A DNA stretch of 64,000 bases from positions 8,652,001 to 8,716,000 of the forward strand of contig NC_135791.1 in NCBI RefSeq assembly GCF_051106095.1, read 5' to 3'. Position 1 is the stretch's first letter. Each line of letters begins with the position of its first letter. Source of the stretch: Pogona vitticeps (lineage: Eukaryota > Chordata > Lepidosauria > Squamata > Agamidae). Made by a program: the position numbers and the translations under genes. Below the pieces are notes generated by a model. The model saw nothing but the letters and a program-made list of their open reading frames with translations. It was not told where the DNA came from and searched no databases. Positions 52,267 through 64,000 of the stretch are shown here, piece after piece.

Positions 52267-53690
52267 CATAAGAACATAAGAAGAGCCCTGCTGGATCAGG
52301 CCAAGGGTCCATCTAGTCCAGCGTCCTGTATCTCACAGTGGCCCCACCAGAGGCCTCTGGTAACACACAAGACAACTAGATAGCTGTCTCCAAATACCCC
52401 TCCCCTGCATCTTTTTGGTACTTTTTGAGGTACCTTCCTTCTAAGTCTGGAGATTGTTCATCCCCATCATGGCTTGTAAATTGCGATGGACTTTTCCTCC
52501 AGAAATCTGTCCAATCCCCTTTTAAAAGTGTCTAAGTCAGATGAGATCACCACATCCTGTGGCAAGGAGTTCCATAGGCTAACAACCTGCTGGGTAAAGA
52601 AATCTTTTCTTTGGTCTGTTCTCACTCTCCCAACATTCAATTGGAGTGGATGTCCCCTGGTTCTAGTATTGCCTGAGACGGGAAAGAGCTTCCCTCTATC
52701 CACTTTATCCACCCCCTGCATAATTTTATAGGTCTCAGTCATGTCCCCTCTCAGGCACCTTTTCTCTAGACTAAAGAGCCCCAAACCCTGTAGCCTTTCC
52801 TCATAAGGGAGGTGTCCCAGCCCAGTAATCATTTTAGTTGTTTTAGTTTTAATCATTTTATGAATGGGTTGGAAAGCACCGGTCCCAGGACAGATCCCTG
52901 GGGCCCACCGCTTTTCACCTCTCTCCATTGTGAAAATTGCCCATTGACACCTGCTCTGTTTCCTGGATCTCAACCAATTTTCAGTCCATAAGAGGACCTG
53001 CCGTCTTATCCCCCATCTGTGGAATTTTCTCAGCAGCCTTTGGCGAGCGACCGTGTCAAACACCTTCTGAAAATCCAGATAGACCATAGCCACTGGTTCA
53101 CCCACTTCCACGAGCCTGTTGACCTTTTCAAAGAATTCTAAAAGGTTTGTGAGGCAAGACTTATCCTTACAGAAGTCATGCTGGTTTTCCCTCAGCAAGG
53201 CTTGTTATTATTTTTTTAAATGTGTTTTATGATTTTATCTTGGATGGGGCTTTCCACCACCTTCCCTGGAACAGACATTAGGTTAACCGACCTGCAGTTT
53301 CCTGGGTCCCCCTTCTTTCCCTTTTTAAAGATTGGCATGACATGAGCTATCCTCCAATCCTCTGGCACGGAGGCCGTTTTAAGGGATAAATTGTCTATTT
53401 TGATTAAGAGATCAGCAACTTCATTCCTCAGTTCCTTAACAATCCTTGGGGGATGCCATCTGGGCCTGGAGACTTATTGATCTTCAATTTATCGATTAGG
53501 TCTAAAGCATCCTCTCTTTTAACGTGTAACTGATTTAATTCATTAGCCAGGAGGGGCCATTCGGGCAGCAGAATCTGCCCAAGGTCTTTTGTCGTGAAGA
53601 CAGATGCGAAGAATTCATTGAATTTCTCTGCATTCTCCAAGCCCTCCTTTACCTCCCTCACCAGTAGAGCAGATGAACACACTCTTCATG
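52267..53690 (-). mobile_element. CR1 LINE, 3' half of ORF2, internally deleted
   Basis: Minus-strand words: NKSPGPDGIPQGLLRN, ENQHDFCKDKSCLTNLLEFF, MVYLDFQKVFDTVARQRLL, then a jump to GLGHLPYEERLQGLGLFSLE, RCLRGDMTETYKIMQGVDK and VVSLWNSLPQDVV. The segment that should hold the FADD catalytic box is missing between about 52850 and 52930. The 3' end is the AAGAGCCCTGCTGGATCAGG terminus. Confidence 0.87.
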
Positions 53691-54632
53691 ACGATGCCTT
53701 TAACTAGGGCAGAAAATGGGCAGAAAATATTATGTGACAGGTTGAGGGTAAAATTTAAATAATGCAAAACCTTCTAAAGGTTTGCGCTAATGAAAAATTG
53801 AGCACACTTTACAGATAGCTGTTGAAAAAATATTATCACGTAAGTGCGGCAGGCCAGATTGAGTGGCTCTCTTGCAATTCTTCTCTTTAGATGTGGATTT
53901 CCCATTCACAAATGTTCATATAGATCAAACGATGAACAATTTGCTGTTAACATAATACTTCTAGCACAATTTCAATTGCTTTGATCAGTGGCAGTTCTTA
54001 ATGGTCCAGGACATTCTATCTTGACCCCGTGTTTGGGAGTCAGGGAGAAGATGGTTGTGAACTTGTCCAGCGACGTATGTGTACGTTGAATGTCAGAGGT
54101 AAATCCACAGAGGAACCTGATGTTCTCATAGGACCTATTCAACTATTTTGTTTCTATCAGAAACTCCGGTTGATGTTAGTTGTGGGTCAGTTCAATCAGA
54201 CGCACAAAACCAAATTTGCTGTATAACATCTGCTCAACCTCAGAGAATTTTAGTTTCTTCCTCTGGGAAGATTAGAAATAGTCTTATGTTTCTGATACTG
54301 GAGCCAGCCATGGGAACCCAGACATGCTCTATTTCCCCAGAATATGGCACATCTCCTTAAGAGACTCCTGTTGGTAGGACAGATTACTTATACATAACTG
54401 TTGTTGAGTGGTCATCTGTGAATGGCAAACATTTTAGACTTTTAAAAGGTTATTAAAACACTCCTCCCCTTCCACTGTGTATGTCTGCATATCTAAAGGC
54501 CATCCTTCTCAGTTCCCCCAGTGAAAAGAAGATGGTGTGACAGACTGGGGGGAAGATGGTCCCAAAACAGGCATGTATATTTTTTTCAAAAGAGTATGTG
54601 AATGATTCGATATCTAACCTGTGGTTTTGAAT

Positions 54633-54960
54633 TACACTGGTGCCTCACTTGACGAGGATAGTCTGTTCCAGCGAAATCCTCGTCAATGGGCGAAATGCCT
54701 CAGCGTCCAGCGAAGATCCTCCATAGGGTGGCCATCTTCCGATGCCTGTGCAGCGAAAAATCCGTCCTGAACACAGTGGGGAGCCATTTTGCACAGCTGG
54801 TGGCCATTTTGAAAACCTGACGATCAGCTGTTTTGATCGTCGTAATGCGGATTTTGCCCATTAAAACATTGTTTTGTGATAGCAATAGCGATCGCAAAAA
54901 CATCATCGTGAAGCAGATTCGTCGTGAAGCAGGGTAATCATTAAGTGGGGCACCACTGTA
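54633..54960. mobile_element. TA-flanked palindromic element, 'GGCCATTTT' family (copy 8)
   Basis: It begins TACACTGGTGCCTCACTTGA and ends GGGGCACCACTGTA; inner AAGATCCTCCATAGGGTGGC and CGATCAGCTGTTTTGATCG. Confidence 0.83.
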
Positions 54961-55847
54961 TGCTTAGCTCCTGAAGAAGGCTTTGCCGAAATGCATTGAG
55001 CCAGAGCTTTTTAACTACCTATTCAAAGAAAACAAACTAAAGATCTTGATTCTATTTTCTACATCCTGAGACTTTGGCTCTCTGTTATTTTCAGAGCCAG
55101 AACAGTCTGTGGAGTGGTCTCCGAGACAAAAATTTGACCGTCATGCCTCCTTCCAGAGAGAGAAGTTTCACAAGTCTTTAAGAACGGCTCTTCTGCTGCT
55201 ATGCACTCTGTAAAACGTCATGGCACTGTAGGCAGACTAAATGGTCTATTGAATTAAAACATGCTATTTTATCACAAATCTTGGAAACCTACCATGTTGA
55301 AAGACTTTGGCGATGTGAAAACACACGTTCCTCAAGTCTATTTCTGCCTAACAGTCTCCCTGACAAAGCAGAAGGATGGATGACTGCATGAAAATTCTTC
55401 ACTCTTGTTGACCCTCCAACGTCAACAAGAAGTCAACCCACTCCTTTTGTCTTTGGCACCATGAAACAACATTGACATTGTCAAGGATGATCACTCATGT
55501 GCCCTCGCAACCAGAGACGGCTACCCGAAGATGACAGCAGTGGCATTTGTTCTAGAGAACTCAAAGGATCTGGAGAATTGTGAAAATGAAATACAGTATT
55601 CAGAAGCAAAGGAAATACATTTTTCCCCAGAGGCAGAAGAATGAGATTGCATTGCAAGGCTGAATGTCGATTTGTTGGTTTAACTAGAATGTTTTGGAAG
55701 TGGCAGTTGAGAGAGGATCAGTCTGAGATATCTAGAGAGGCAGAACACTCACACTTTAAATTTTAATGATGTAAGCCACCCTGGGTCCTTTGTAAGGAGA
55801 AAGGTGGGATAAAAATATTTTAAATAAATTTAATTTTATGAGTACAT

Positions 55848-56216
55848 AAGAGCCCTGCTGGATCAAGCCAAGGGTCCATCTAGTCCAGCTTCCTGTATCT
55901 CACAGTGGCCCCACCAGAGGCTCTGGGAGCACATGAGACTGACGCCTGATACCCCTCCCCTGCACCTGGCATTTTGAGGTCCCTTCTTTTTAAGGCTGGA
56001 GACTGTACATCCCCATCATGGATTGTTACCCGTGATGGACTTTTCCTCCAGGAATCGGTCCAATCCCCTTTTAAAGTCATCTAGGCCAGTTGCCATCACC
56101 ACACCCTGTGGCAAGGAGTTCCACAGACTAATATGCTGGGTAAAAGAAATATCTTCTTTTGTCTGTTCTCATTCTTCCAACACTCAGTTCGAGTGCAATT
56201 TGAGTAACTTGCGACA
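55848..56216 (-). mobile_element. CR1 LINE 3' end
   Basis: AGAGCCCTGCTGGATCAAGC and ACAGTGGCCCCACCAGAGGC match the 3' end of the copy at 52267; the coding part retains CCACACCCTGTGGCAAGGAG, reverse of SLWNSLPQ-type sequence. Confidence 0.8.
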
Positions 56217-56229
56217 TTAAGCCGTCTAC

Positions 56230-58171
56230 AATAAGAAAGCATCACACCCATGTCACACAAGGCTACCTAATACAGTACCAGAGAGAACAGAAAAGATTTA
56301 ACGAAATGCGAGAAAACGTATTTGAATATAAATAGACACCAGAACTTGGGGTAAAAAAGGAGACTCTGGCTAGGGCACAGTAAAAAGGGCAAACCGAACA
56401 CTTGATAGCAATTTGGGGGCAGCGCCGGTCCTTTTAGGCGACCTGTACTAGTGGCACTAAGAAGTGTTGGCACAATTAAAGTGGAGTTGCACGTATTAGG
56501 GTAAAGATCAGTAAGAAGGGAAGTGACCCCTGGGATAAATGCCCCATTAACCCTAGCGGCTAAGGGGACGGTAGAATAAAAGCAATGGCCTATGAGGATT
56601 TAGCTTCTTTCCGTCTTTGTCAATAGGAATAGAATGGAACTTGGGCTTTCTTTATTTTTCAGTATTTCTAATGGATATGGGTGTTGGAATAAGACCGTCT
56701 CCTCCTGGTTTGGATAGAGGTATATCCTTTGCAATCCAGGTAGCACAGCCCAGTCCACAACTGCTGGGCCAAATATGCCGGAAATGAAAACAGTAACAAA
56801 AGCTGATGTTGAGATTCTGCCCGATTTAAAAAACATTTCATGGACCTGCTCCAAATAAGTATGAACATATATATTCCCAAATTGGGTTAGCAGTGTCAAG
56901 GTTGGTACCAATATAAATGAACACATAAAAACCCAATAAAATACTGTAGGAAATTTATAAAGGAATATAAATCAGTTAAAAGTTTTTGGGTTGCATTTTA
57001 TCCAGCTTAAAAGGAGACGAGCATTGATGGTTATATCTATGGACTGACATTATGGGCTGTAATCAAGGTTGACTAGTGCACTGAGTTTCAGGTTGTGTCA
57101 ATTATGATGTTCATTACTCTCTTGATATTGGAGATCTAAAAGCTGGTGACATATGTCTTGAGGAATGACTGCTGCTCTTCCTGGAAGGAAAATAGCAACA
57201 ACGTAGCTGGACTGTGTTATTTGCCACAGGATGTGCTACTACAGTATCCAGAATCTTTTTACAACAGGGACCTAGAAACACTCCGAATTTCCTGAGTAAC
57301 TAAATAATGTGTTGGGTCTGAAACCATAGAATAGCAGTATTGACAAGAGGTTCTGCCAATGTTATCCATGTGTTATCAATGTCCCTGCCAATATAAGACT
57401 GGGGTTTTGGTGGAATACTGTACTTAGAATCCTACACTGGAATCCTACGCTCTGGGAAGTGTTCTATCTGACAGAATTCGTATTTCACCAAACTACAAAT
57501 CTCAAGATACCATACATATACCATATGAAGTATCAAACTGTCATGTATACTGTACCAAAGATGAATTCAAATATGAACCAGCTCACATAACATTTTTAGA
57601 TACACCTAGAAAAATTACCTAGTTTGATATCTCAGTGAGTTAGGTATCTGATGGTGGAGCCAAACATCTAAAATGCATTTGTAAGAATATTCCAAGACAC
57701 AAGATTAGCTTTAACTCCTACTGGAAGCAAAAATTAATATAAGACCCTGTCTTATTTTCAGGGAAACATGGTATTAGAAAAGTGCATGCAAAATAAAGTG
57801 AATTATCAGTTTGTGTGTGATTTAAAAAAAAAACTCTTAATACCTAGGTGTTATTTGTTGCCATCTCCCTAAACTGATCTTGATGGAGAAAGTTATCCCA
57901 TAATCTGACTCATCATTAAGTATTCCACTTTTGCATCATTTGTAAACTGCAAAAAAGTAACAAGAACACTTTAGAGTGTGAAGTTGTTTAGCTTGCATCA
58001 TTAAGGAGTGCTTTAAGCTTTAAAGAACAGTATATAAATGAACATGTTGCTTTCTGATTTGCTTTGTGGCTATGGCAAGCTCTGACTCCCATCCATTCTG
58101 GTAGTCAGTGAAGGGAGATGTGATCAACATCTGGAAGCCCATAATCCCTGGTTTAGCTAATGAAGGCAATG
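56230..58171. other. Intergenic, unassigned
   Basis: The 108-codon minus frame at 56600-56926 has no recognised family. A reptile repeat scrap with AAGACCCTGTCTTATTTTCA lies at 57740-57776. Otherwise no structure identified. Confidence 0.45.
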
Positions 58172-58870
58172 TACAGTTGTGCCTCGCTTTACGATTGCCC
58201 TGTATAACGAATACGCTTAACGATGCCTTTTTTGCAATCACAAAATGATGCTTCCTATGGGCAAAATCTGCTCTGCGATGATCGGTTCCCTGCTTCGGGA
58301 ACCGATTTTTCGCATTACGACGATCAACAAACAGCTGATCGTCGGGTTTCAAAATGGCCACCGGCTGAAGAAAATGGCCCCCCGCTGTTTTCTAGGACAG
58401 AGTCCTCACTAGACAGGCACCGAAAATGGCCGCCGTATGGAGGATCTTCGCTGGACGGTGAGTTTTTAGCCCATTGGAACGCATTAACCGGGTTTTAATG
58501 CTTTTCAATGGGTTTTTAATTTTCGCTTTACGATGTTTTTGCTCTACAGTGGACCCTCGACTTACAGACGGCTCGACTTACAGACTTTTCGAGTTACAGA
58601 CTTCTCTGGCCGCAAAATTTAGATTCGACTTGCAGCCGGAGAATCGACCTACAGACCAGAAAAAAACCAAAATGGAACAAAAATAGAATAAAAACTGCCA
58701 GTTATGGGATTAATCGGTTTTCACTGCATTGTAGGTCAATGGAGATTCGACCTACAGACTTTTCGACTTACAGCCACCGTTCCAATACGGATTAATTCCT
58801 TAAGTAGAGGGTCCACTGTACAGCAATTTTGCTGGAATGAATCAACATTGTTAAGAGAGGCACCACTGTA
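58172..58870. mobile_element. TA-flanked palindromic element, 'GGCCATTTT' family (copy 9), interrupted
   Basis: Outer ends TACAGTTGTGCCTCGCTTTA and AAGAGAGGCACCACTGTA. Inner ACAGCTGATCGTCGGG and AAATGGCCGCCGTATGGAGG. It is split by a second family at 58545-58820. Confidence 0.87.
58545..58820. mobile_element. Second TA-flanked palindromic family, nested
   Basis: It begins TACAGTGGACCCTCGACTTA and ends TAGAGGGTCCACTGTA: near-perfect inverted ends of about 15 bases, internal tandem CGACTTACAGAC words. Without it the host reads GCTCTACAGCAATTTTGCTGG in part, matching copy 10. Confidence 0.87.
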
Positions 58871-59009
58871 AATTGTTATCAAAGAGATAGTCTAATTCAG
58901 CACATATAACAAAATAGAATGTTGTATGACTAGCAGTCTTTAGTCTGAGCTTTTGTGGATTCCAATCCTCTTCTTCAGAAGCAGACACTGAGCTAACAAA
59001 ATTAAATTT

Positions 59010-60800
59010 ATTTCAAAACACCAGACGTTGACAGAGGTATCTATACGGGAAAAAGAGTCCACCACTCCCCAGAAAGCTGACAACCCAGCCTTTTGTTGAC
59101 CCGTCCAGATTTCCAGAAAATGACTGCAAGAGATGACACAAAGAGTGGGCAGAATTGATGGAACACATAAGAAGGGAAACAAGCCTTTTTTCTCAACCAG
59201 GTCACAGTACCCAGTTTTCGGAGGGAATTTGGCTTTCCTGCTTTCAACAGGACAACGTATTTTTCAGTCATGATAAGGCCAAATCTTTAAAAAACAGGAA
59301 GAGCAGCAAGTGCAGAACTGAACTAAGTTACCTAATGTATTTCCTCAAATTATATATATTATATACACATACACTGGTTGGTTGGGTTCTCTAGATCTTT
59401 ATTTGTTGACTCTCATCTACATCTAGTTAAGAAAGCTGAACAGATAAAGATGGAGAAGACCCAACCAACCAGTAATATGGCGTTCTGTAAAATCAGGATG
59501 TTATATAAAGTGTTCCTAGTTCCACTCGGATCCAGTAGAGCCTCACTGATATGCGGTCACTCAGATTTTAAAGTCTGCAGATGTCTACCAGAACACAGAA
59601 GCTCAAGAGGTCTGCTAGAGGCCAAGAAGCTCATTTTCCCATCCAATATACCTTTCAGAAACTGTAAACAGGTTCAAAGGACAATGCGAGAGCAACAGTA
59701 AGTTAAGAGTTGGAGTTTGCATTTACCCTAGCCTATTCTCTCCATAGCTGATAGATTCAAATTATGAATCAGATCCTGGAGATCGTAAAGAGTCTTAGGA
59801 ATAGGACCCATTTTTAAAAAAATCACTATACTACTCTTTAAAAGAGAAGTCGTCCTGCATACTTCTCTCAAAAATTCTGAAAGTCAACGGAAGTGGTTTT
59901 CCCCAACCACCTCTGTAGCATCAGATCAGGAAAGCTGTGCTTGAGGTATTCCAGGTTTTTCAAACGGCAGAAATAGCACCCCTTTTCCAAATATCTGCCC
60001 TATCCACTTGAATTTTCCCTCTATATGGACACTGCAAAAATCACTTCCCTGTTCGGCCACAAGCAGAGGTTACATCCCACACCATCATTTTTCCAAGCTC
60101 TCAGTCAGACTTTAAGGTGTCTCCATCAGCACGGACCCATGCAAACGTTTGCATCTTACTCAAGAAGCCATCGGGTCCAACTCCCTAATGGTTCTGCGTC
60201 AATGTTGCGTTAGCTCCTTACATTATTTGATCAGACCCAAGAGAAGTGAACACAGCCTAAAATATACCTAAATTAGAATGGTGAAGGAGTCCCATGGTTA
60301 CTCTCTCAGCAAGAAGAAATAGACAACAAATATTAAAACCACAGAAATGGTAACTTTCTGTATTTGGGGGGGGGACACAATTATTTAAAATAAGGAAAGA
60401 ACGAAGGAAGGAAAAATCTAGTAGGCAAACAAGAAAACCAAAACAGGTTCTGGAGATTTTTAAATACATGGCAAGGAGATGCACGAAAAATGACAGAATG
60501 GAAAAGTGTGTATTCCTAGAGGAGAAATTAGTCTCTTAAATTTGTTTACAAAATATATCTATCTATAGAAGGCTATGTTCCAACCGCTAGTACTTCAGGA
60601 GTGATGACAAAAGCCATTTTATATTTGAACAAATCGCAGCATCTCAGATGTTTTATATCAGCTAATATTCTCCTCCACAGAAATATCCGTGGCCTTTTTC
60701 TGCCCGTAGGAGGCCAGGAAAGCCAGTTTTCTGAGACCCTTATCCCTGAAGACCCGCAGCCGGTATCCCTTGGATGGTGCTCGGTGGGACTGCATGTTCG
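59010..60800 (-). other. Probable RCC1 3' UTR and flank
   Basis: Follows the RCC1 stop on the minus strand. AATAAA on that strand occurs at the complements of 59398-59403 and 59007-59012; neither can be proved as the real end. Confidence 0.35.
59373..59473. repeat. Inverted repeat, 15-base arms
   Basis: ACTGGTTGGTTGGGT at 59373-59387 is the exact inverse of ACCCAACCAACCAGT at 59459-59473; a loop of about 71 bases lies between. It could be the end of a small palindromic element. Confidence 0.75.
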
Positions 60801-60973
60801 TCAACTTTGCTGGTCCTTGACAAGCAAGACCGTGTGCTGTCCTCCGCCGGTCACAGAGAGGACGGTACGATTCTCCAGCTGCTGGCCAGACATCTGGACG
60901 GGGCTCCAGGCATCCTCTTCATCCCCTGTGGCAAGTTGGAGGTTAGACCCCATGCCCCACGCAAAGGCTCGGC
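60801..60973 (-). CDS. RCC1: RCC1 terminal coding exon
   Basis: The minus-strand acceptor CCCTCTGAAG precedes 60973. It encodes [40 protein letters not shown] and [16 protein letters not shown], then TGA (complement of 60801-60803). The ending matches the human VLLVKDKEQS tail closely. Confidence 0.94.
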
Positions 60974-63837
60974 CTTCAGAGGGAGGAAGGACAGAAACAG
61001 GATGACAATTAGAAAGGTCTCTTCACTGCTTTGAATTTGGTTTTATTGTTGATTTTTTGTTTTCATATCATGATTCTTAAGGAAGTGATATTTACTACCA
61101 CCGATAAAGTAATAATTGCTGCTTTTCTTGCAGAGGGTCCCTGGATTAAGCCCTGACATCTCAGAGTGAAGCTGGGGGGAAAAAAAAAAACCTCCTGTCT
61201 CAGATTTTGCATATCCAGCGCCTGAATCAGTATTTATTTTTTTAAAAAAAGTAAGACAGGTGTCTACGTTTTTATTCCCACACCCCTCTTTTAATCTGCA
61301 TAAATACACTGGGGATTGTACTGTAGGACTGTGGTATCCTCGGGGTATCTGTTTTAAGCCCCTCCCTGCAGATGCTGAAAAACACAGAAGTATCTAATTT
61401 AAATTTTACATGGTCTCTGGCTCCCTCTGTTGGCCAAGTTCTGGTAACTACACCCTGGAAATGCATATAAACACATATTTCTGGGGGGATTTACTGTGGT
61501 GCCTCGCTTAACGAGGAAATCGCTGTACAATTAGGTTTTTGCAATCGCTTTTGCAATCACAAAATGATGGTTTAAATGGGGTTCTTCCACTTTACAACGA
61601 TCAGCAAACAGCTGATTGTCGGGTTTCAAAATGGCCGACGCTGTACAAAATGCCTCCCCGCTGTTTTTAGGAAGGCTTTTTCGCTTAACAGGCACCAGAA
61701 AATGTCCACCATATGGAAGATCTTCGCTGGACGAGCAGGTATTCAGTCCACTGGAACACACTGAACGGTTTTCAATGCGTTTCAATGGATTTTTGGTTTC
61801 GTTTGACGTTTTCGCTCTACAGTGATTTCGTTGGAACAAATTAACGTCGTCAAGCGAGGCACCACTGTATTTAGTATTTGCAGGCAGTGGATACTGATCC
61901 CATGGATGGGGAGGTTCCTAGTGTATTGACGCTGAGGATTCTAATCAATATCAGATGGAAACCACATTAACATTTCACATATTCACAGTCTTCATTTATC
62001 TTCTACCTCCTTTCCAATGAGCTCAAGGTGGTGCACACGGCTTCTTGCCTTCCTACTTTTATTCTTACAACAGCCTAGCGAGGAAGCTCATGTTGAAGGA
62101 GGAAGAATGCGACTGGCCAGAGATGACCAGGAATACTAAGAACCTAGATTTCCCAAGTCCCAGTCTAGCACTCTAACCAACATGCCCAAACAACCCAATG
62201 CTTGTTTCAGACTCACCGTCTTCGGTGACCGCATAGCCGACTCGTTCTCCGCAGGCTACAGAAGAGGATTTTGGCAGTCCTGGGATGATGGTCGGGGTGC
62301 TCTTCTCCGAAACTCCCTCTCCCAGGCCTAACATGCCATAATCTGCCCTGCCCAAACTATATACTGTTCCTGTTCAAAGGCAGAAGAAAAAGAGACAACC
62401 CGCAGATCACTCCATTAGGAGAAGGACAGTAAGGTCTGATGGAAAATCAGAAACAGCAGGAATACAGCAGAAGCCAGTGCATGGGATTTTCTGATTCCTC
62501 CCCCCCGCTCCCCCAACTCATTATATAACTGCCAGAATTGAGCAGGAATTTCCCCAGTTAGAATTCTAGCAATTTTACTTTTTTAAAAAATGAAAGTTCT
62601 CAGAGGAAGTTCAAAATCCTCACTGGTGATTCATTAGGTCCTGTAGAGGGCGCCACTCTAAAAACTACCAGCGCTCTAATCATGTTTAGCTGTCCCCATG
62701 GAGTTTCGAAAACTCTAGCCACATCCGTGCTTTAATGGCTGTCTGAAGAAAGACAGCAAGGAACAACCGAGGCCTCTGAAATTGCTTTGAGAACTTTGCT
62801 TTTCTGGCTTAAACTTCCAGAATTTTAAACTTTAGGTACTCCTGCTGAATCCTGCTAGTTGTAGTGAACCCCCGCCATGCCTAAAAGCCACTGGAGATTG
62901 GGAAAGTCACATTTTTGGACTATAGCTTCCAGAATCCCTCCAGATAGTTATGTTCTGAGAAAGCAACTTTTCTGAACTCTGTTTGAGATCGTAAAGAAAT
63001 AATCCCGTTCCCCACGATGAGATCATAATCACAACCTTAGAACTGCAAAGCTGGAAAGGACCCCTATGGATCATCAAGTCTAGCACAGTGGGGAGCTGAT
63101 CTCGCAACCTCTGGCTTCAAGGCCAGATACATAAACCACTGAACTATACAGATGAGAAGCCCATACTTCAAAACCCCAATTCCACCAAGGCAAAACATGG
63201 TGTTTTTTTTTAAGTCTCTCATCTCCACTCATTTTTACCAGCTATCTTACAGCCCCGTTTCTCCAGAATGTAGGGATTTTTGTAACCTCCCAGGTTTCCT
63301 CTAGTTGGCGTGGCTGGGAGGGACCTTTCTAGGTTGGGGTGACAATCACCAACAGCAGTAATCAATAGTTTCTTCCCTGCCTCTGAATTCAAGGAGAGCC
63401 CTATCTCTCTGCTCTGAGTTCTTTCCCGTTCTAGCGTCTGTTGAAAGCAGTGAGTCTGTTGAGATCTTTTTGCTTTAGCTTGCTGTTATCTGTTCAATGT
63501 ACATAGATGAGACATTTTTACTCTTTCTCCTAATAATGCCCCAGAGGGGGTTATTGGGACTGTAAGTGCCAGTTGATGAAAAGGGTGGACTACTCTGGGG
63601 AAAAGCTGCTCTCTGAATCCCTGCACGTCTGCTGTGCAGCTGGAGGAATTTAACCACAAATTCAAAACCCTGCAACAAATATTGCCAAATGCCACCAAAG
63701 CCCTTTGAGCACCTTACCTTCAGAATCAAGGCACACCGTGTGATGTTGCCCAGCTGAGAACCCAACCCAGGATTTGGTGGAGTTCTTGAATGCTGTCAGA
63801 ATCTTCGGGGAATAAAAGGTGTCAATTCCTTGAGAAC
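60801..63837 (-). CDS. RCC1: RCC1, Ran GEF (last three coding exons; 5' part beyond right edge)
   Basis: RCC1 is a seven-bladed beta-propeller bound to chromatin that loads GTP on Ran, setting up the nuclear RanGTP gradient. Minus-strand segments 63837-63718, 62369-62217 and 60973-60801 join in frame and encode its last blades. Visible words: [73 protein letters not shown], and [13 protein letters not shown] near the end. These match vertebrate RCC1 rather than RCC2 or RCBTB paralogues. The gene converges on OPRD1. Confidence 0.94.
61492..61869. mobile_element. TA-flanked palindromic element, 'GGCCATTTT' family (copy 10), in an RCC1 intron
   Basis: Ends TACTGTGGTGCCTCGCTTAA and AAGCGAGGCACCACTGTA; inner ACAGCTGATTGTCGGG and TCAAAATGGCCGACGC. 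It lies in the last coding intron of RCC1. Confidence 0.87.
62217..62369 (-). CDS. RCC1: RCC1 penultimate coding exon
   Basis: The minus-strand acceptor TTGAACAG precedes 62369 and donor GTGAGT follows 62217. It has 153 nt, phase 1 on both sides, and encodes [40 protein letters not shown] and [10 protein letters not shown]: one complete RCC1 repeat with the Gly-rich and Cys-Gly turns typical of the blades. Confidence 0.94.
63020..63150 (-). mobile_element. tRNA-derived SINE in an RCC1 intron
   Basis: AACTGCAAAGCTGGAAAGGA and GACCCCTATGGATCATCAAG, then GATCTCGCAACCTCTGGCTT and TAAACCACTGAACTATAC: the reverse of a tRNA-like head (TTTATGTATCTGGCCTTGAA) with the B box partly worn. Confidence 0.6.
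63718..63837 (-). CDS. RCC1: RCC1 exon (third from the end)
   Basis: On the minus strand the acceptor reads TAATCTCAG before 63837 and donor GTAAGGTGCTC follows 63718. It has 120 nt, phase 1 on both sides, and encodes [20 protein letters not shown] then [19 protein letters not shown]. Earlier exons are outside the window. Confidence 0.92.
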
Positions 63838-63987
63838 CTGAGATTAGCAAGGAAATATAGAAAGATTAATGCTGAATGAGAAAGAAACTAGTACAGATGA
63901 AGCACTTGGCCACCAAAGGAGAGAGAGAATTCTACACAAGGGAAGAGCGGGCCGGCTAAGAGCGATGTCTGGAGAGATCCATCAATG

Positions 63988-64000
63988 TACAGTCGTGCCT
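63988..64000. mobile_element. Start of another TA-flanked palindromic element, cut by the window edge
   Basis: The last 13 bases TACAGTCGTGCCT match the termini of copies 1-10. Only the end is present. Confidence 0.55.

Noticed and set aside
56600-56926. 108-codon minus frame with hydrophobic stretches
   Set aside because: No recognised motif and AT-rich composition; nothing to support coding.

Overview
The window is vertebrate nuclear DNA, almost certainly from a squamate reptile (a lizard). The evidence is the repeat mix: Sauria-type SINEs with an ACCTTT-like tail, Bov-B (RTE) LINE 3' ends, L2- and CR1-like LINE debris, and many TA-flanked palindromic DNA-transposon derivatives ending in CAGTGGTGCCTCG or its variants. 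Introns are long and repeat-filled, and splice sites are canonical with one exception. I see no bacterial, phage or organellar sequence.

Three host genes are recognisable. (1) Bases 138-15580, plus strand: TCEA3, a TFIIS-type transcription elongation factor. It is complete except for exon 1, which lies left of the window. Ten coding exons were placed by hand and join in frame (957 nt, 318 codons plus stop). They include a U12-type AT-AC intron and a 9-nt last coding segment (Phe-Cys-stop). (2) Bases 31382-46579, plus strand: OPRD1, the delta opioid receptor. Three coding exons of 227, 350 and 533 nt encode 369 residues, with all class A GPCR landmarks. (3) Bases 60801-63837, minus strand: the last three coding exons of RCC1, the Ran guanine-nucleotide exchange factor. 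It converges on OPRD1 and continues past the right edge.

Layout: 1-15.9 kb is TCEA3 with L2, SINE and palindromic-element insertions in its introns. 15.9-31 kb is intergenic and carries Bov-B fragments, four Sauria SINEs (two in inverted orientation) and a LINE ORF2 3' fragment. 31.4-46.6 kb is OPRD1, whose intron 1 holds a LINE inserted into another LINE and whose exon 2 is closely flanked by repeat debris. 46.6-60.8 kb is intergenic with a hAT-like element, a CR1 fragment, a long compound tetranucleotide tract and two palindromic elements, one with a second family nested inside. 60.8-64 kb is the 3' part of RCC1, and the last 13 bases start another palindromic element.

The three genes do not form a pathway. 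What links them is ancestry. In human, TCEA1 lies near OPRK1 and TCEA2 near OPRL1, whereas TCEA3 and OPRD1 are several megabases apart on chromosome 1p. Finding TCEA3 next to OPRD1 here fits retention of an ancestral TCEA-opioid receptor pair. No previously undescribed gene system was found. The most notable signals are the U12 intron, the preserved gene pair, and the dense, layered DNA-transposon and LINE/SINE insertions.
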